From: Actinoplanes aureus
GTDB taxonomy: Bacteria > Actinomycetota > Actinomycetes > Mycobacteriales > Micromonosporaceae
Direction of reading: 5' to 3'
DNA: 64,000 nt
NCBI RefSeq assembly: GCF_015704865.1
Contig: NZ_JADQTO010000005.1
Span: forward strand, 294,691-358,690
This document shows, piece by piece, positions 18,595 through 27,000 of the stretch. Position numbers and translations under genes: made by a program. The stretch's first letter is position 1. Each line of letters starts with the position of its first letter. Under the pieces are notes generated by a model that had not been told where the DNA came from, searched no databases, and worked only from the letters and a program-made list of their open reading frames with translations.

Positions 18595-18622
18595 CCGACT
18601 CTTGTCGGCCGATGCCTCGGCC
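18595..18622 (+). terminator. Possible terminator after the MazF-like gene
   Basis: Two small adjacent hairpins follow the stop codon: CCGAC/GTCGG with a 5-base... 4-base loop (18595-18608) and GGCCGA/TCGGCC with a 4-base loop (18607-18622). They share two bases, so only one forms at a time. No T-run follows. Confidence 0.35.
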
Positions 18623-18757
18623 CCGAAAGTTCGACGCCCGACCGGGTGACCCGTGCGACGTGACGCCGCAGGCAGGGCGCGTGGGCGGATGAACGGGGGA
18701 TGCCGAGCGGGTGCCCGCTGGCGTAAGCAGGAACCCGAAACGGGCGGGAGGTCGCTG

Positions 18758-20668
18758 GTGGGAGGTCAGGCGCACAGGCAGGCCACGAGCAGCCTGCGTC
18801 CCGGCGGGGAGTACGACTCGCCGGAGGGCGCACGCGCCGCCGTCGACCGGGCGGTCGGGCTCCTCGCCGGACGGGCGCGCTGCCGCCTCGCCGAGGCGCA
18901 CCGGCACCTGCTGCGGATGGCGGCCGCGCAGCGCTGCGACGTGGCGGACGTGGCCGGCCGCGTGATCCGGCTCTTCGACAGCGGCGACCAACTCGCCGAC
19001 CGGCCGCCGCCGGAGACGGTCCCGCAGCTCGTCACCGCCGCCCTGGTGAATCCCGCGGTGGTCAGCCCGGCGCCGGCACTGACCCACGCCGAGCCGCCCG
19101 GCCGCCGGTTCCGGCCGTGGCTGCGGACCGTGCAGAGCGTTCTCGACGCGCTGCCCGGCATGGCCGCGTTCTTCACCCCGGAACGCGACCAGGCCGGCCG
19201 GCTGATCGACCTGGTGTGGGCGGCCGCCACCCCGGAGGCGGTGACGCCGGACGGGCGGCGCGGTACGCAGCTGGTCGGGCAGCCGATCAGCCGGTACTAC
19301 CCGCACGTCGTCGGCGAACAGCGCTGGCTGGTCTATCAGCGGGTGCTGGACACCGGTGAGCCGGCCGACCTCGGCCTGGTGCGTACCGGGGAGGCCGACC
19401 TGACCGTCCAGGCCCGGGCGCTCGGCCCCGGTCTGATGATCAGCTGGCAGCGGCGCGACGACCCGCACCGCGAGGTGGACCGGCTGGAGGGCATGGAACA
19501 GCTCGGCAACCTCGGCTGGGGCGAGTGGGACCTGGTCAGCGGCGCGGTCTACTGGTCACCGCAGCTGTACCGCATCTACGAGCGGGACCCGGCGCTCGGA
19601 CCGCTCCAGGAGGACCAGGCGAAGGAGATCGAGGTCGCCGACGACCAGCCGCTGCGGACCGCCGCGCTGGAGTCGTTCCTGCGGGCCGAGCGGGTCGACA
19701 TGGTCACCCGGGTGCGGATCGCCGGGCGGATCAAACACCTGCGGACGGTCGCCGACGCGGTACGCGACACCGAGGGCCGGCCGCTGCGCGTCTACGGCGT
19801 CGTGCAGGACGTCACCGACCAGCAGGCCGGTGCCGAGCGCCTCGCCGAGGTGGAGCACCAGCTCGACGAGCAGCGCCGTACGCTCGCCGCCGAGCACGAC
19901 CTGGCCGCCCGCCTGCAGCGCATCATCCTGCCGATCCCCGAGGAGCCGATCGACCTGCCCGGTCTGAAGGCCGCCGTCCGCTACCTGCCGGCCGGCGACG
20001 ACACCATGGTCGGCGGGGACTGGTACCACGCGGCCGCGCTGCGTGACGGCTCGGTGCTGCTGGCCGTCGGGGACGTCGCCGGCCACGGCACCCAGGCGGC
20101 GACCACGATGGCCCAGCTGCGGCACGCCCTGCGCGCGCTCAGCATCCTCACCAGCGACCCCAGCACGCTGCTGGAGCACCTCAACCGGCTGACCTGCGAG
20201 CTGGAGGCGGACACACCCGAACTGGCGGCCACCGCGGTGATCGCCCGCTTCGACCCGCGCCGGTGCGAGCTGGTCTGGGCCCAGGCCGGGCACCCGCCGC
20301 CGCTGCTCAGCCGGGACGGCCGGACCGCGCCGCTGGCCCGGCCGGCCGGGCCGATGCTCGGCGTGGTCGACGACGCCACGTACGCGGACGCGGTCACCGA
20401 GTTCCGCACCGGCGACGTGCTGCTGCTCTACACCGACGGCCTGGTCGAGCACCGGCGGCACAGCCTCGACGCCGGCCTGGACGCGGTGATCGCGACGGTG
20501 GACGACGCGGTCCGCGTGGCACCCCAGCAGCCGCTCACCGAACTTCTGGCCCGGCTGCGCCGCGCCAACCCGGACGACGACACCTGCATCCTGGCCGCCC
20601 GCCCGAGCCGCCACCTCACCCCGCGTCGCGGCCTGGCCCGGCACGCTGGGGCGACTGTCATCACCTAA
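18758..20668 (+). CDS. ANTAR-PAS-SpoIIE (PP2C) serine phosphatase
   Basis: The 636-residue protein starts with an ANTAR-like helical segment (AVDRAVGLLAGRARCRLAEA, about residues 27-70), normally an RNA-binding antiterminator domain. A PAS-like region (about 125-240) and a second PAS domain (GNLGWGEWDLVSGAVYWS, about 249-360) follow, then a short coiled coil and a SpoIIE/RsbU-type PP2C domain (about 385-617) with GGDWYHA, AVGDVAGHG, QAGHPPPLL and LLYTDGLVE. Such enzymes dephosphorylate STAS anti-sigma antagonists. The GTG at 18758 was chosen because GGGAGG lies six bases upstream; longer in-frame starts exist at 18653 and 18689. A STAS partner candidate is at 8776-9126. Confidence 0.88.
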   Translation: MGGQAHRQATSSLRPGGEYDSPEGARAAVDRAVGLLAGRARCRLAEAHRHLLRMAAAQRCDVADVAGRVIRLFDSGDQLADRPPPETVPQLVTAALVNPAVVSPAPALTHAEPPGRRFRPWLRTVQSVLDALPGMAAFFTPERDQAGRLIDLVWAAATPEAVTPDGRRGTQLVGQPISRYYPHVVGEQRWLVYQRVLDTGEPADLGLVRTGEADLTVQARALGPGLMISWQRRDDPHREVDRLEGMEQLGNLGWGEWDLVSGAVYWSPQLYRIYERDPALGPLQEDQAKEIEVADDQPLRTAALESFLRAERVDMVTRVRIAGRIKHLRTVADAVRDTEGRPLRVYGVVQDVTDQQAGAERLAEVEHQLDEQRRTLAAEHDLAARLQRIILPIPEEPIDLPGLKAAVRYLPAGDDTMVGGDWYHAAALRDGSVLLAVGDVAGHGTQAATTMAQLRHALRALSILTSDPSTLLEHLNRLTCELEADTPELAATAVIARFDPRRCELVWAQAGHPPPLLSRDGRTAPLARPAGPMLGVVDDATYADAVTEFRTGDVLLLYTDGLVEHRRHSLDAGLDAVIATVDDAVRVAPQQPLTELLARLRRANPDDDTCILAARPSRHLTPRRGLARHAGATVIT

Positions 20669-20671
20669 AAG

Positions 20672-20700
20672 TTGATCTTGTCAGACCTGCCTCCTATGCT
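20672..20700 (+). promoter_or_regulatory. Sigma-70-type promoter of the lipoprotein gene, probably leaderless
   Basis: TTGATC (20672-20677) and TATGCT (20695-20700) are separated by exactly 17 bases. The GTG start codon of the lipoprotein is 8 bases after the -10 hexamer, so the transcript would begin at or next to the start codon, with no room for a ribosome site. Confidence 0.6.
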
Positions 20701-20708
20701 CCTGCCTC

Positions 20709-21341
20709 GTGAAATTCAAATCCGCCGCTCTCCTGGCGATCCCGTTGCTCGCCCTCGCCGCCTGCGGGCAGTCCGAGGAGCCCACGACTTCGCTCCCGGC
20801 TCCCGCCGCCTCCACGCCGGCCGCCACCTCCGCGGCCGCCACCTCCGCGGCCGCGGCACCGTCCGGCGGCAAGATCGGAGCGAAGGGCAGCGCCTGCAAG
20901 CTGCCGGTCGAGTTTGAGTTCGCCCAGGACTGGAAGCCCAAGGCGGTAACGGTCGACCCGGACGACGAACTGGAGGCCGCGCTGGGTAAACGGGGCGACC
21001 TGACGATGGCCTGCGAGATCGACGCCAAGCCGGCCGGCAACATCGGCTTCCTGCGGGTCTGGACCGCCAAGGTGAAGGGCCCGAAGAAGAACTTGGAGGC
21101 CTACCTGGGCAAGGACGCCATCGAGCCGGCCTACACCGATCTGAAGATCGGCGGGCGGCCGGCGGTCGAGGTGGTCTACCAGAAGAAGAGCGAGCTCGAC
21201 GACAGCCTCGAGCAGGAGCGCGCCTTCGCGGTGGGCACCGGGAAGGGCACCGTGGTGGTGGTACTCGACAGCTTCGACAACGACGAGCACGAGGCCATGC
21301 TCCCCGCGTACGAGTTGGCCAAGGCCACCCTCACGGTCTGA
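20709..21341 (+). CDS. Secreted lipoprotein of unknown function
   Basis: The 210-residue protein has a short basic N-terminus, a hydrophobic segment and a lipobox (LALAAC, cysteine at about residue 19), so it should be anchored to the outer face of the membrane. A Thr/Ala/Ser/Pro-rich linker follows to about residue 52. The mature domain (CKLPVEFEF to the end) contains MACEIDAKP and ends with MLPAYELAKATL, with no recognised catalytic motif. The GTG start is supported by the promoter placed immediately upstream. Confidence 0.75.
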   Translation: MKFKSAALLAIPLLALAACGQSEEPTTSLPAPAASTPAATSAAATSAAAAPSGGKIGAKGSACKLPVEFEFAQDWKPKAVTVDPDDELEAALGKRGDLTMACEIDAKPAGNIGFLRVWTAKVKGPKKNLEAYLGKDAIEPAYTDLKIGGRPAVEVVYQKKSELDDSLEQERAFAVGTGKGTVVVVLDSFDNDEHEAMLPAYELAKATLTV

Positions 21342-21422
21342 CAGCGGTCTCGCGGGCGGGCATGATCGGCGTCGCGCGCCGGCCCGCATCGGTGAGCCGC
21401 ACAAGCTCGACTCGCTGGTGGA

Positions 21423-21878
21423 CTATCGCTGAACCGGGCCGTCCCAGTCCCAGTGCGGCATCGGGGCTCCGGCCGGCACCTTCGCGTCCATCGGGAAGTA
21501 CGACGCCACCTCGGCCGTCGCCGCCCGCATGTAGGCGTCCAGAGCCGCCCGCAGCTCCGGATCGGCGGGCAGCGTGGCCGCCACCGCGGCGTTGAAGCAG
21601 TCCAGGAACAGCGCCGAGAACGGATCCTCGTCGTCCACCTGGTTGGCGTGCAGCCGCAGCACGGCCTCGTGCCCGCCGTACTCCTCGGAGTAGACCGGCG
21701 GCCCGCCGAGCACCTCACCCCAGTAGTCGGCGAGCCGCTGCACGTGCTCCGGGCTGCCGCGTTTCGAGAAGGGGTGCTCGAGAACCGGATCGGCGAGGCA
21801 GCGGGCGTGGAAGTCGGTGGCGAGAGCGAGCATGGCCGGCGCGCCGCCGGCGGCTTCGTAGAGGGTCGGCCGTCCCAT
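21423..21878 (-). CDS. Truncated hemoglobin (group II-like)
   Basis: The 151-residue protein begins MGRPTLYEAAGGAPAM and carries DPVLEHPFS, DYWGEVLGGPPVYSEEY and RLHANQ, where the histidine fits the proximal haem ligand of helix F. Truncated hemoglobins bind oxygen or nitric oxide and serve in oxidative or nitrosative stress. A C-terminal extension ending MPHWDWDGPVQR lies beyond the globin fold. Group assignment is uncertain. It is divergent from the erythromycin-esterase-like gene. Confidence 0.85.
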   Translation of the reverse strand: MGRPTLYEAAGGAPAMLALATDFHARCLADPVLEHPFSKRGSPEHVQRLADYWGEVLGGPPVYSEEYGGHEAVLRLHANQVDDEDPFSALFLDCFNAAVAATLPADPELRAALDAYMRAATAEVASYFPMDAKVPAGAPMPHWDWDGPVQR

Positions 21879-21944
21879 CGTTCGATGATGGCAGAGGAAC
21901 AAAGTCGGACGTATGCCGCAGATTCGTCGGGGTACCAGCACGGA

Positions 21945-23201
21945 ATGATCCGGTACGGGGACGAGGTGGCATCCATCGCCCGGCCGCTGCGCGACCCGGG
22001 CGACCTGGAGATCCTTCTGGATCGGGCGGCCGGCGCGCGGGTCGTCATGATCGGCGAAGCCACACACGGTACGCACGAGTTCTACGAGTGGCGCGCCGCG
22101 CTGACCCAGCGGCTGATCGCCGAGCGCGGTTTCTCCTTCGTCGCGGTGGAGGGGGACTGGCCCGACTGCCAGCGGGTGGACGCCGCGGTCCGTGGCGGAA
22201 CCGATCCGCGCGAGGCGCTTGTCCGGTACGACCGCTGGCCCACCTGGATGTGGGCGAACGAGGAGACCGTCGACTTCACCTGCTGGCTGCACGAGTACAA
22301 CGCGGCCCGCGCGCCGGACGACCGGGCCGGCTTCCACGGGCTCGACGTCTACTCGCTGTGGGAGTCCATGCGCGAGATCCTGACCTGGCTGCGCGAGCAC
22401 GACCCGGACCTGGTGCCGGCCGCGCTGGACGCGTACCGGTGCTTCGAGCCGTACGCCGAGGACCCGAACGCGTACGGCTGGGCCACCCAGTTCGTCCCGG
22501 CGAGCTGCGAGAGGAGCGTCGTCGAGATGCTCACGACGCTGCGCGACCGCGACTTCGGGGTGTGGCAGAACGCTGAGGTCGTCGCGGGTGCGGAGGGTTA
22601 CTACCGGACCATGGTGCGCGGCGGCCCGGAGGCCTGGAACATCCGGGACCGGCACATGGACCGCACCCTGGACCGGCTGCTGGACCGGTACGGCCCGGCC
22701 GCGAAAGCCGTGGTCTGGGCGCACAACACGCACGTCGGCGACGCCCGGGCCACCGACCAGTCGCAGTACGGCGAGGTCACCCTGGGGCAACTGGCCCGCG
22801 AGCGGTACGGGGACGACGAGGTGGTCCTGGTCGGCTTGGCGACGTACCGCGGCAGTGCGGTGGCCGGACCCGAGTGGGGCGCGCCGATGGAGGCGATGCC
22901 GGTGCCGCCGGCGCGGTCCGGCTCGCTCGAGGAGATCCTGCACCTGACCGCGCCGCCGTGCGGGATCTTCGTGTTCCCGCCCGCGCCGGACGGGCCGGAC
23001 CTGCTCACCACCGTGCTGCCGCACCGGGCGGTGGGCGTGGTGTACCGGCCGGAGCGGGAGCGCTGGGCGAACTACGTGCCGACCGTGCTGGGGGAGCGGT
23101 ACGACGCGTTCCTCTGGTTCGACGAGAGCCACGCGCTGCGGCCGCTGCACACTCTGCGGGTTGACACCCGGGAGCCGGAAACATTCCCCAGTGGAGTGTG
23201 A
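21945..23201 (+). CDS. Erythromycin esterase family protein
   Basis: The 418-residue protein has the family signature VVMIGEATHGTHEFYEWRAALTQ-type segment near residue 35, where Glu and His are catalytic in EreA/EreC esterases, and also VAVEGDWPDC, GFHGLDVYS and VVWAHNTHVGDA. Family members include macrolide-lactone hydrolases, but many chromosomal homologues have no known substrate, so resistance should not be assumed. The ATG at 21945 gives the usual family length; ATGs at 21885/21888 would almost touch the divergent hemoglobin start. Confidence 0.82.
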   Translation: MIRYGDEVASIARPLRDPGDLEILLDRAAGARVVMIGEATHGTHEFYEWRAALTQRLIAERGFSFVAVEGDWPDCQRVDAAVRGGTDPREALVRYDRWPTWMWANEETVDFTCWLHEYNAARAPDDRAGFHGLDVYSLWESMREILTWLREHDPDLVPAALDAYRCFEPYAEDPNAYGWATQFVPASCERSVVEMLTTLRDRDFGVWQNAEVVAGAEGYYRTMVRGGPEAWNIRDRHMDRTLDRLLDRYGPAAKAVVWAHNTHVGDARATDQSQYGEVTLGQLARERYGDDEVVLVGLATYRGSAVAGPEWGAPMEAMPVPPARSGSLEEILHLTAPPCGIFVFPPAPDGPDLLTTVLPHRAVGVVYRPERERWANYVPTVLGERYDAFLWFDESHALRPLHTLRVDTREPETFPSGV

Positions 23202-23378
23202 GCGTTCATTCGTAAAGGGTCGCTTAATTGGATCTTCTTTTTGGCGCAAACGGTGAGTACACATCGGATTCGCGGCTATGTATCTGTGTACCTGGATACG
23301 GATACACGCTGTCGTGATCAGTTTTAGGCTGTGTTCCCACCGACCAAAAAGCTCGGATTTCCCAGGGAACGGGGTGCC

Positions 23379-24488
23379 ATGAAAACGATCGTCAGGATCC
23401 TGCTCGCCGTCTTGCTCGCGCTGGCCGGGACCGTGGCCACGACCGGCACGGCGGCGAGCGCGGCGCAACTGCCAGGCTTCGTGCTCTCCTCCTCGGCCGC
23501 TGCTCTCCCGGCTGAATTGTCACCACTGGCCACCGGCCGGCGCGTGCAGTACGTCTCCACCAACGTCAATGGCGGTTTGATCACGGCGACCGGCCTGGTC
23601 CTGACGCCGAAAACCGGAAAGCAAAACAAGATCGTCGCGTGGGGGCACGGCACCACCGGCCTCGCCGACAAGTGCGCCCCGTCCACCAATCAGGGCGTTT
23701 TCTGGGAAGAAGCCCGAATTGCCGTCGCCGAACTGCTGAGTCGCGGCTGGACCGTTGCGGCGCCCGACTACCCGGGACTCGGCACCCCGCAGCCCCACCC
23801 GTACCTGATCGGCGCCAGTGAGGGCCGCTCGCTGATCGACAGCGTGAAAGCGGCACGCAACCTCGACTCCGCACTGTCCACCCAGTACGTGGTCGACGGC
23901 CACTCGCAGGGCGGCCAGGGTGCCCTGTTCGCCAGCCAGCTCGCGCCCTCCTACGACGGGAACCTGGTGTTGCGCGGCACGGCCAGCATCGCCCCGCTCT
24001 CCAACGCCGACGTGCTCGCCCCGTTCATCCCGGGTACGCCCGCCCAGGGCTACTTCGTGATGGCCCTGTACGGCGTCAACGCCGTCGAACCCACGTTCCA
24101 GCCGTTCACGTATCTGGCCGCGCCCGCCGAGGCGAGGGTCGGAGTGCTACAGACCGGCTGCCTCTTCGAGATCCTCGACGCCTACGACGAGCTCACCGCG
24201 GCCCAGCTGGTGAACGGCGGCGTCGTGCCCGGCGCGGTCCTCAACAAGTTCCGTCAGTACCTCAACCCGGGCCAGACCTCGCCGAGCGCGCCGGTGCTGA
24301 TCGTGCACGGCACCGCCGACGAGGCCGTCCCGTTCTTCCTCTCCGAGGACTATCTGGTTCCGCAGCTGAAGCAGCAGTACCCCAGCCTCTCGGTGGAGTT
24401 CGTTCCGATCCCGGGCGCCAACCACGACCAGGCGGTCATCCAGTCCGCTGACCTGGTGGCCGACTGGATCGCGGCCCGCCTCGCCTGA
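23379..24488 (+). CDS. Secreted lipase/alpha-beta hydrolase (secretory lipase type)
   Basis: The 369-residue protein has a signal peptide (IVRILLAVLLALAGTVATTGTAASA). The mature enzyme has IVAWGHGTTG, DYPGLGTP, the nucleophile elbow VDGHSQGGQGALF, an Asp candidate in HGTADEAVP and a His in PGANHDQAV, in the order expected for a Ser-Asp-His triad. This resembles the secretory lipase (LIP) family that hydrolyses acylglycerols or related esters outside the cell. The 177 bp upstream (23202-23378) are clearly more AT-rich than the flanks and probably hold the promoter and a leader. Confidence 0.85.
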   Translation: MKTIVRILLAVLLALAGTVATTGTAASAAQLPGFVLSSSAAALPAELSPLATGRRVQYVSTNVNGGLITATGLVLTPKTGKQNKIVAWGHGTTGLADKCAPSTNQGVFWEEARIAVAELLSRGWTVAAPDYPGLGTPQPHPYLIGASEGRSLIDSVKAARNLDSALSTQYVVDGHSQGGQGALFASQLAPSYDGNLVLRGTASIAPLSNADVLAPFIPGTPAQGYFVMALYGVNAVEPTFQPFTYLAAPAEARVGVLQTGCLFEILDAYDELTAAQLVNGGVVPGAVLNKFRQYLNPGQTSPSAPVLIVHGTADEAVPFFLSEDYLVPQLKQQYPSLSVEFVPIPGANHDQAVIQSADLVADWIAARLA

Positions 24489-24511
24489 ACCCGGCACCCG
24501 CCCCTACCCGG

Positions 24512-24536
24512 AGCCCGGCGGTGATCCCGCCGGGCT
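24512..24536. terminator. Bidirectional hairpin terminator
   Basis: AGCCCGGCGG (24512-24521) pairs perfectly with CCGCCGGGCT (24527-24536) around a 5-base loop. It lies between the convergent lipase and methyltransferase genes. There is no long T-run, as is usual at high GC. Confidence 0.7.
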
Positions 24537-24546
24537 TCGGCCCGTT

Positions 24547-25332
24547 TCAGCCCGGCCGGTGCGCGACGGTCAGCCGGATCGTGGTCGTCAGCTCCGGCGG
24601 GTCCGGCAGGATCGTGGCCAGTTCGGCGAGCAGGTCAGCGCGGCCCTCCATCGGCACGCGGCGCAGCACGTCCCGCCCGGAGTGCGAGGCGATCCAGGCG
24701 ACGTAGTGCTCCACGTCGCGGAACTCGCTGCGTACGGTCAGCTCTTCGGCGCGCGTACCATCAAAGCCCGCCTCAGCCACGGTGGCGCGCAACCGCGCCG
24801 CGTCCTGGAAGATCTCGGAGAGCGCGGCCTGCCGCGGTGGATCGACCGCGTGCCGCGCCACCGCCTGCATCGAGGCCCGATGGCGCGGGTCGAACTCGGC
24901 GAACGTGCTGAAGGCCAGCGTTCCTCGCGGCCGCAACAATTTCCGGTACGCGCGAAGCGCGGCACCCGGGTCCGGCAGGAAGAAGAGCAGCAGTCCCGCC
25001 GTGACCACGTCGAAGCTCGACTCCGGGAAGTCCGGCGCCTGCGCGTCGCCGACCGCCACCTCGACCTGTGGCAGCCCCGCCGCGTCGGCCCGGGTCAGCT
25101 CCACCATCGCCGGCGCCAGATCGATCCCGGTGACCCGTCCCCGCGGCCCCGCTGCCCGGGCCGCCGGGAAGAGCACCGCACCGCGCCCGCAGCCCACGTC
25201 GAGGACCCGGTCCCCGGCCCGGATCCCGGCCGCGGCGGCCAGCGCCACACCCATCGGGGTGAAGAACTCCACCCCTAGCTGATCGTATTCGGCCGCCGCC
25301 TCATCGAAGACATCGCTTGGTCCGCCCACCAC
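24547..25332 (-). CDS. Class I SAM-dependent methyltransferase
   Basis: The 261-residue protein has the SAM-binding motif I RVLDVGCGRGAVLFPAA (about residue 41), the acidic residue of motif II in VTGIDLAPAM, and motif IV around SSFDVVTAGLLLFFLPDP, as in UbiE/COQ5-like methyltransferases. The substrate cannot be read from sequence. It is the last gene of a minus-strand run Lrp regulator, radical SAM enzyme, methyltransferase, with 9 bp between it and the radical SAM gene. The start is GTG. Confidence 0.85.
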   Translation of the reverse strand: MVGGPSDVFDEAAAEYDQLGVEFFTPMGVALAAAAGIRAGDRVLDVGCGRGAVLFPAARAAGPRGRVTGIDLAPAMVELTRADAAGLPQVEVAVGDAQAPDFPESSFDVVTAGLLLFFLPDPGAALRAYRKLLRPRGTLAFSTFAEFDPRHRASMQAVARHAVDPPRQAALSEIFQDAARLRATVAEAGFDGTRAEELTVRSEFRDVEHYVAWIASHSGRDVLRRVPMEGRADLLAELATILPDPPELTTTIRLTVAHRPG

Positions 25333-25341
25333 CCCACCCTC

Positions 25342-26400
25342 TCAGAAGGCGTAGCGGACGCGGAGGTAGGGCGTGCGCTCGGCGATCAGGTCGGTGAGGG
25401 CGCGGACGTACGAGCCTTTCGCGCCGGTCCGGTAGCGGACGTTGAGGTCGCCGTTCTGCGAGCGTTTGGGCTGCTGGAGGGCGGGCTGCCAGAGCAGGTC
25501 CTCGGCGCGCGGATGCCAGCCGAGGTTGACCTCGTGCAGGCCGCGGTTGTGTGTCAGGAAGATGATCTCGGCGGCGAGCTGTTTCTTCGTAGCCGGCCCG
25601 ATCCCGGCGTCGAGCTGGTCGAGCAGGTCGGCCCAGTCGGCGAGCCAGCCGTCGCGGACCACCACCGGGCTGAAGTTGACGTGCACCTCGAAACCGGCGG
25701 CCACGAAGTCGTCGATCGCGGCGATCCGCTCCGGGATTCCGCTGGTGCGGATGTCGAGCACCTTGGCGTCGGCCGCCGGCATCAGCGAGAACCGGATCCG
25801 GGTACGGCCGCGCGGGTCCCAGCCGAGCAGGTCACGGTTGACGTGTTTGGTGGCGAAGCTGGCCTTGGCGTTCGGCAGGTCGCGGAAGAGCGTGACCAGG
25901 TCGCGGACGTTGTCGCTGACCCGGGCGTCGACCGAGCAGTCGGAGTTCTCGCCGATGTCGTAGACCCAGGCGTGCGGATCGCACTCGTTCGGCTCCGGCT
26001 TGCCGCCCTGCCGGGCCGCGTGCCGCCTCAGGTAGCCCGTGATCTTCTCGATGTTCGCGAAGACGGTGATCGGGTTGCTGTAGCCCTTGTGCCGGGGCAC
26101 GTAGCAGTAGGCGCACGCCATGGCGCAGCCGTTCGCGGTGGACGGGGCGATGAAGTCGGCGGAGCGCCCGTTCGGCCGGGCGGTGAGCGTCTTTCGTACG
26201 CCGAGGACCAGGGCCTCCCGCTTGATCCGCACCCAGCGGCGCACGTTCGTCTCGTCGCCGTAGAGCTCCGGGATCCGCTGGTGGCTCCCCACCTCGACGA
26301 CCGTGGCGTCCGGGAAGCGGGCCAGGATCTCCCGGCCGCGAGGCAGTTCGGCAGCCGCCGGTTCGAGATAGATGCGGCGGATGTCCAGCAGGTCGGTCAC
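25342..26400 (-). CDS. Radical SAM protein of the spore photoproduct lyase-like family
   Basis: The 352-residue protein contains the radical SAM cluster CAMACAYCYVPRH (CxxxCxxC), preceded by DFIAPSTANGC, and downstream FATKHVN, RIRFSLMP and EVHVNFSPVVV, in the layout of SplB-like proteins. Classical SPL repairs the UV-induced spore photoproduct in DNA, but many actinobacterial members are not characterised. The GTG at 26400 was chosen because it lies 4 bp after the stop of the Lrp gene on the same strand; a longer in-frame start would overlap that gene fully. Confidence 0.82.
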   Translation of the reverse strand: MTDLLDIRRIYLEPAAAELPRGREILARFPDATVVEVGSHQRIPELYGDETNVRRWVRIKREALVLGVRKTLTARPNGRSADFIAPSTANGCAMACAYCYVPRHKGYSNPITVFANIEKITGYLRRHAARQGGKPEPNECDPHAWVYDIGENSDCSVDARVSDNVRDLVTLFRDLPNAKASFATKHVNRDLLGWDPRGRTRIRFSLMPAADAKVLDIRTSGIPERIAAIDDFVAAGFEVHVNFSPVVVRDGWLADWADLLDQLDAGIGPATKKQLAAEIIFLTHNRGLHEVNLGWHPRAEDLLWQPALQQPKRSQNGDLNVRYRTGAKGSYVRALTDLIAERTPYLRVRYAF

Positions 26401-26404
26401 GACC

Positions 26405-26887
26405 CTATTGTCCCTCGGACCCCAGCACGCCGGCGCCGGTGCGGACCTCGAAGACCAGGTGGGTCTCGGTCTGACGGACCACCCGATGGGTGGTGACGTG
26501 TCGCAGCACGAAGTCGCGCAGCGCCTCGGCGTTCTCGACGGCGACGTGCAGGTAGAAGTCGTCGGCGCCGGCGACGTGGAAGGCCTGGAGGACACCGGGG
26601 GTCGCGGCCAGGGCGTCGTACAGCTGGTTGACGTTGGCCATGGTGTGGCTGCCCAGCCGCACCATGATGATCGCCTGGAGGGGATGGCCGAGCAGCGCCA
26701 GATCCAGCTGGACCCGGGTGCCGGTGATGACGCCGGCCTCGCGCAGGGCGCGAACCCGGTAGGCGCAGGTCGACTCGGCGAGGCCGAGGCGGCCGGCGAG
26801 CGCCTTGTTGGTCACGTCGGCGTCCTCGGACAGCGCCTTGAGCAGCTGGTGGTCGACGTGGTCGAGGTTCGCTTGCGCATTTCGCAA
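26405..26887 (-). CDS. Lrp/AsnC-family regulator, MdeR-like
   Basis: The 160-residue protein has an N-terminal helix-turn-helix (LDHVDHQLLKALSEDADVTN, then LAGRLGLAESTCAYRVRAL) and a C-terminal RAM ligand-binding domain (VNQLYDALAATPGVLQAFHVAGADDFYLHVAV). It is divergent from the methionine-gamma-lyase-like gene, with 113 bp between starts. In Pseudomonas putida the Lrp-type MdeR activates the divergent mdeAB genes for methionine breakdown. The same arrangement here supports that role. Confidence 0.9.
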   Translation of the reverse strand: MRNAQANLDHVDHQLLKALSEDADVTNKALAGRLGLAESTCAYRVRALREAGVITGTRVQLDLALLGHPLQAIIMVRLGSHTMANVNQLYDALAATPGVLQAFHVAGADDFYLHVAVENAEALRDFVLRHVTTHRVVRQTETHLVFEVRTGAGVLGSEGQ

Positions 26888-27000
26888 TGGGATCGCTCCA
26901 ACTCAGTCGATCATTGCTGAAAACATCGAATTACGACCAGGCAGCTGCTGCTTCTACAGCAAGACTATGAAGTTCTTGGGATTTCCGGAACCCTACCGGA

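Noticed and set aside
23202..23378. Possible riboswitch in the AT-richer leader of the secreted lipase gene
   Set aside because: I could not match it to any known riboswitch core; partial dyads around GTATC/GATAC are too short to claim.
26983..26990. TTCCGGAA palindrome before the methionine-gamma-lyase-like gene as an Lrp operator
   Set aside because: The core is only 8 bp, its flanks do not pair in register, and Lrp sites are too degenerate to assign by eye.
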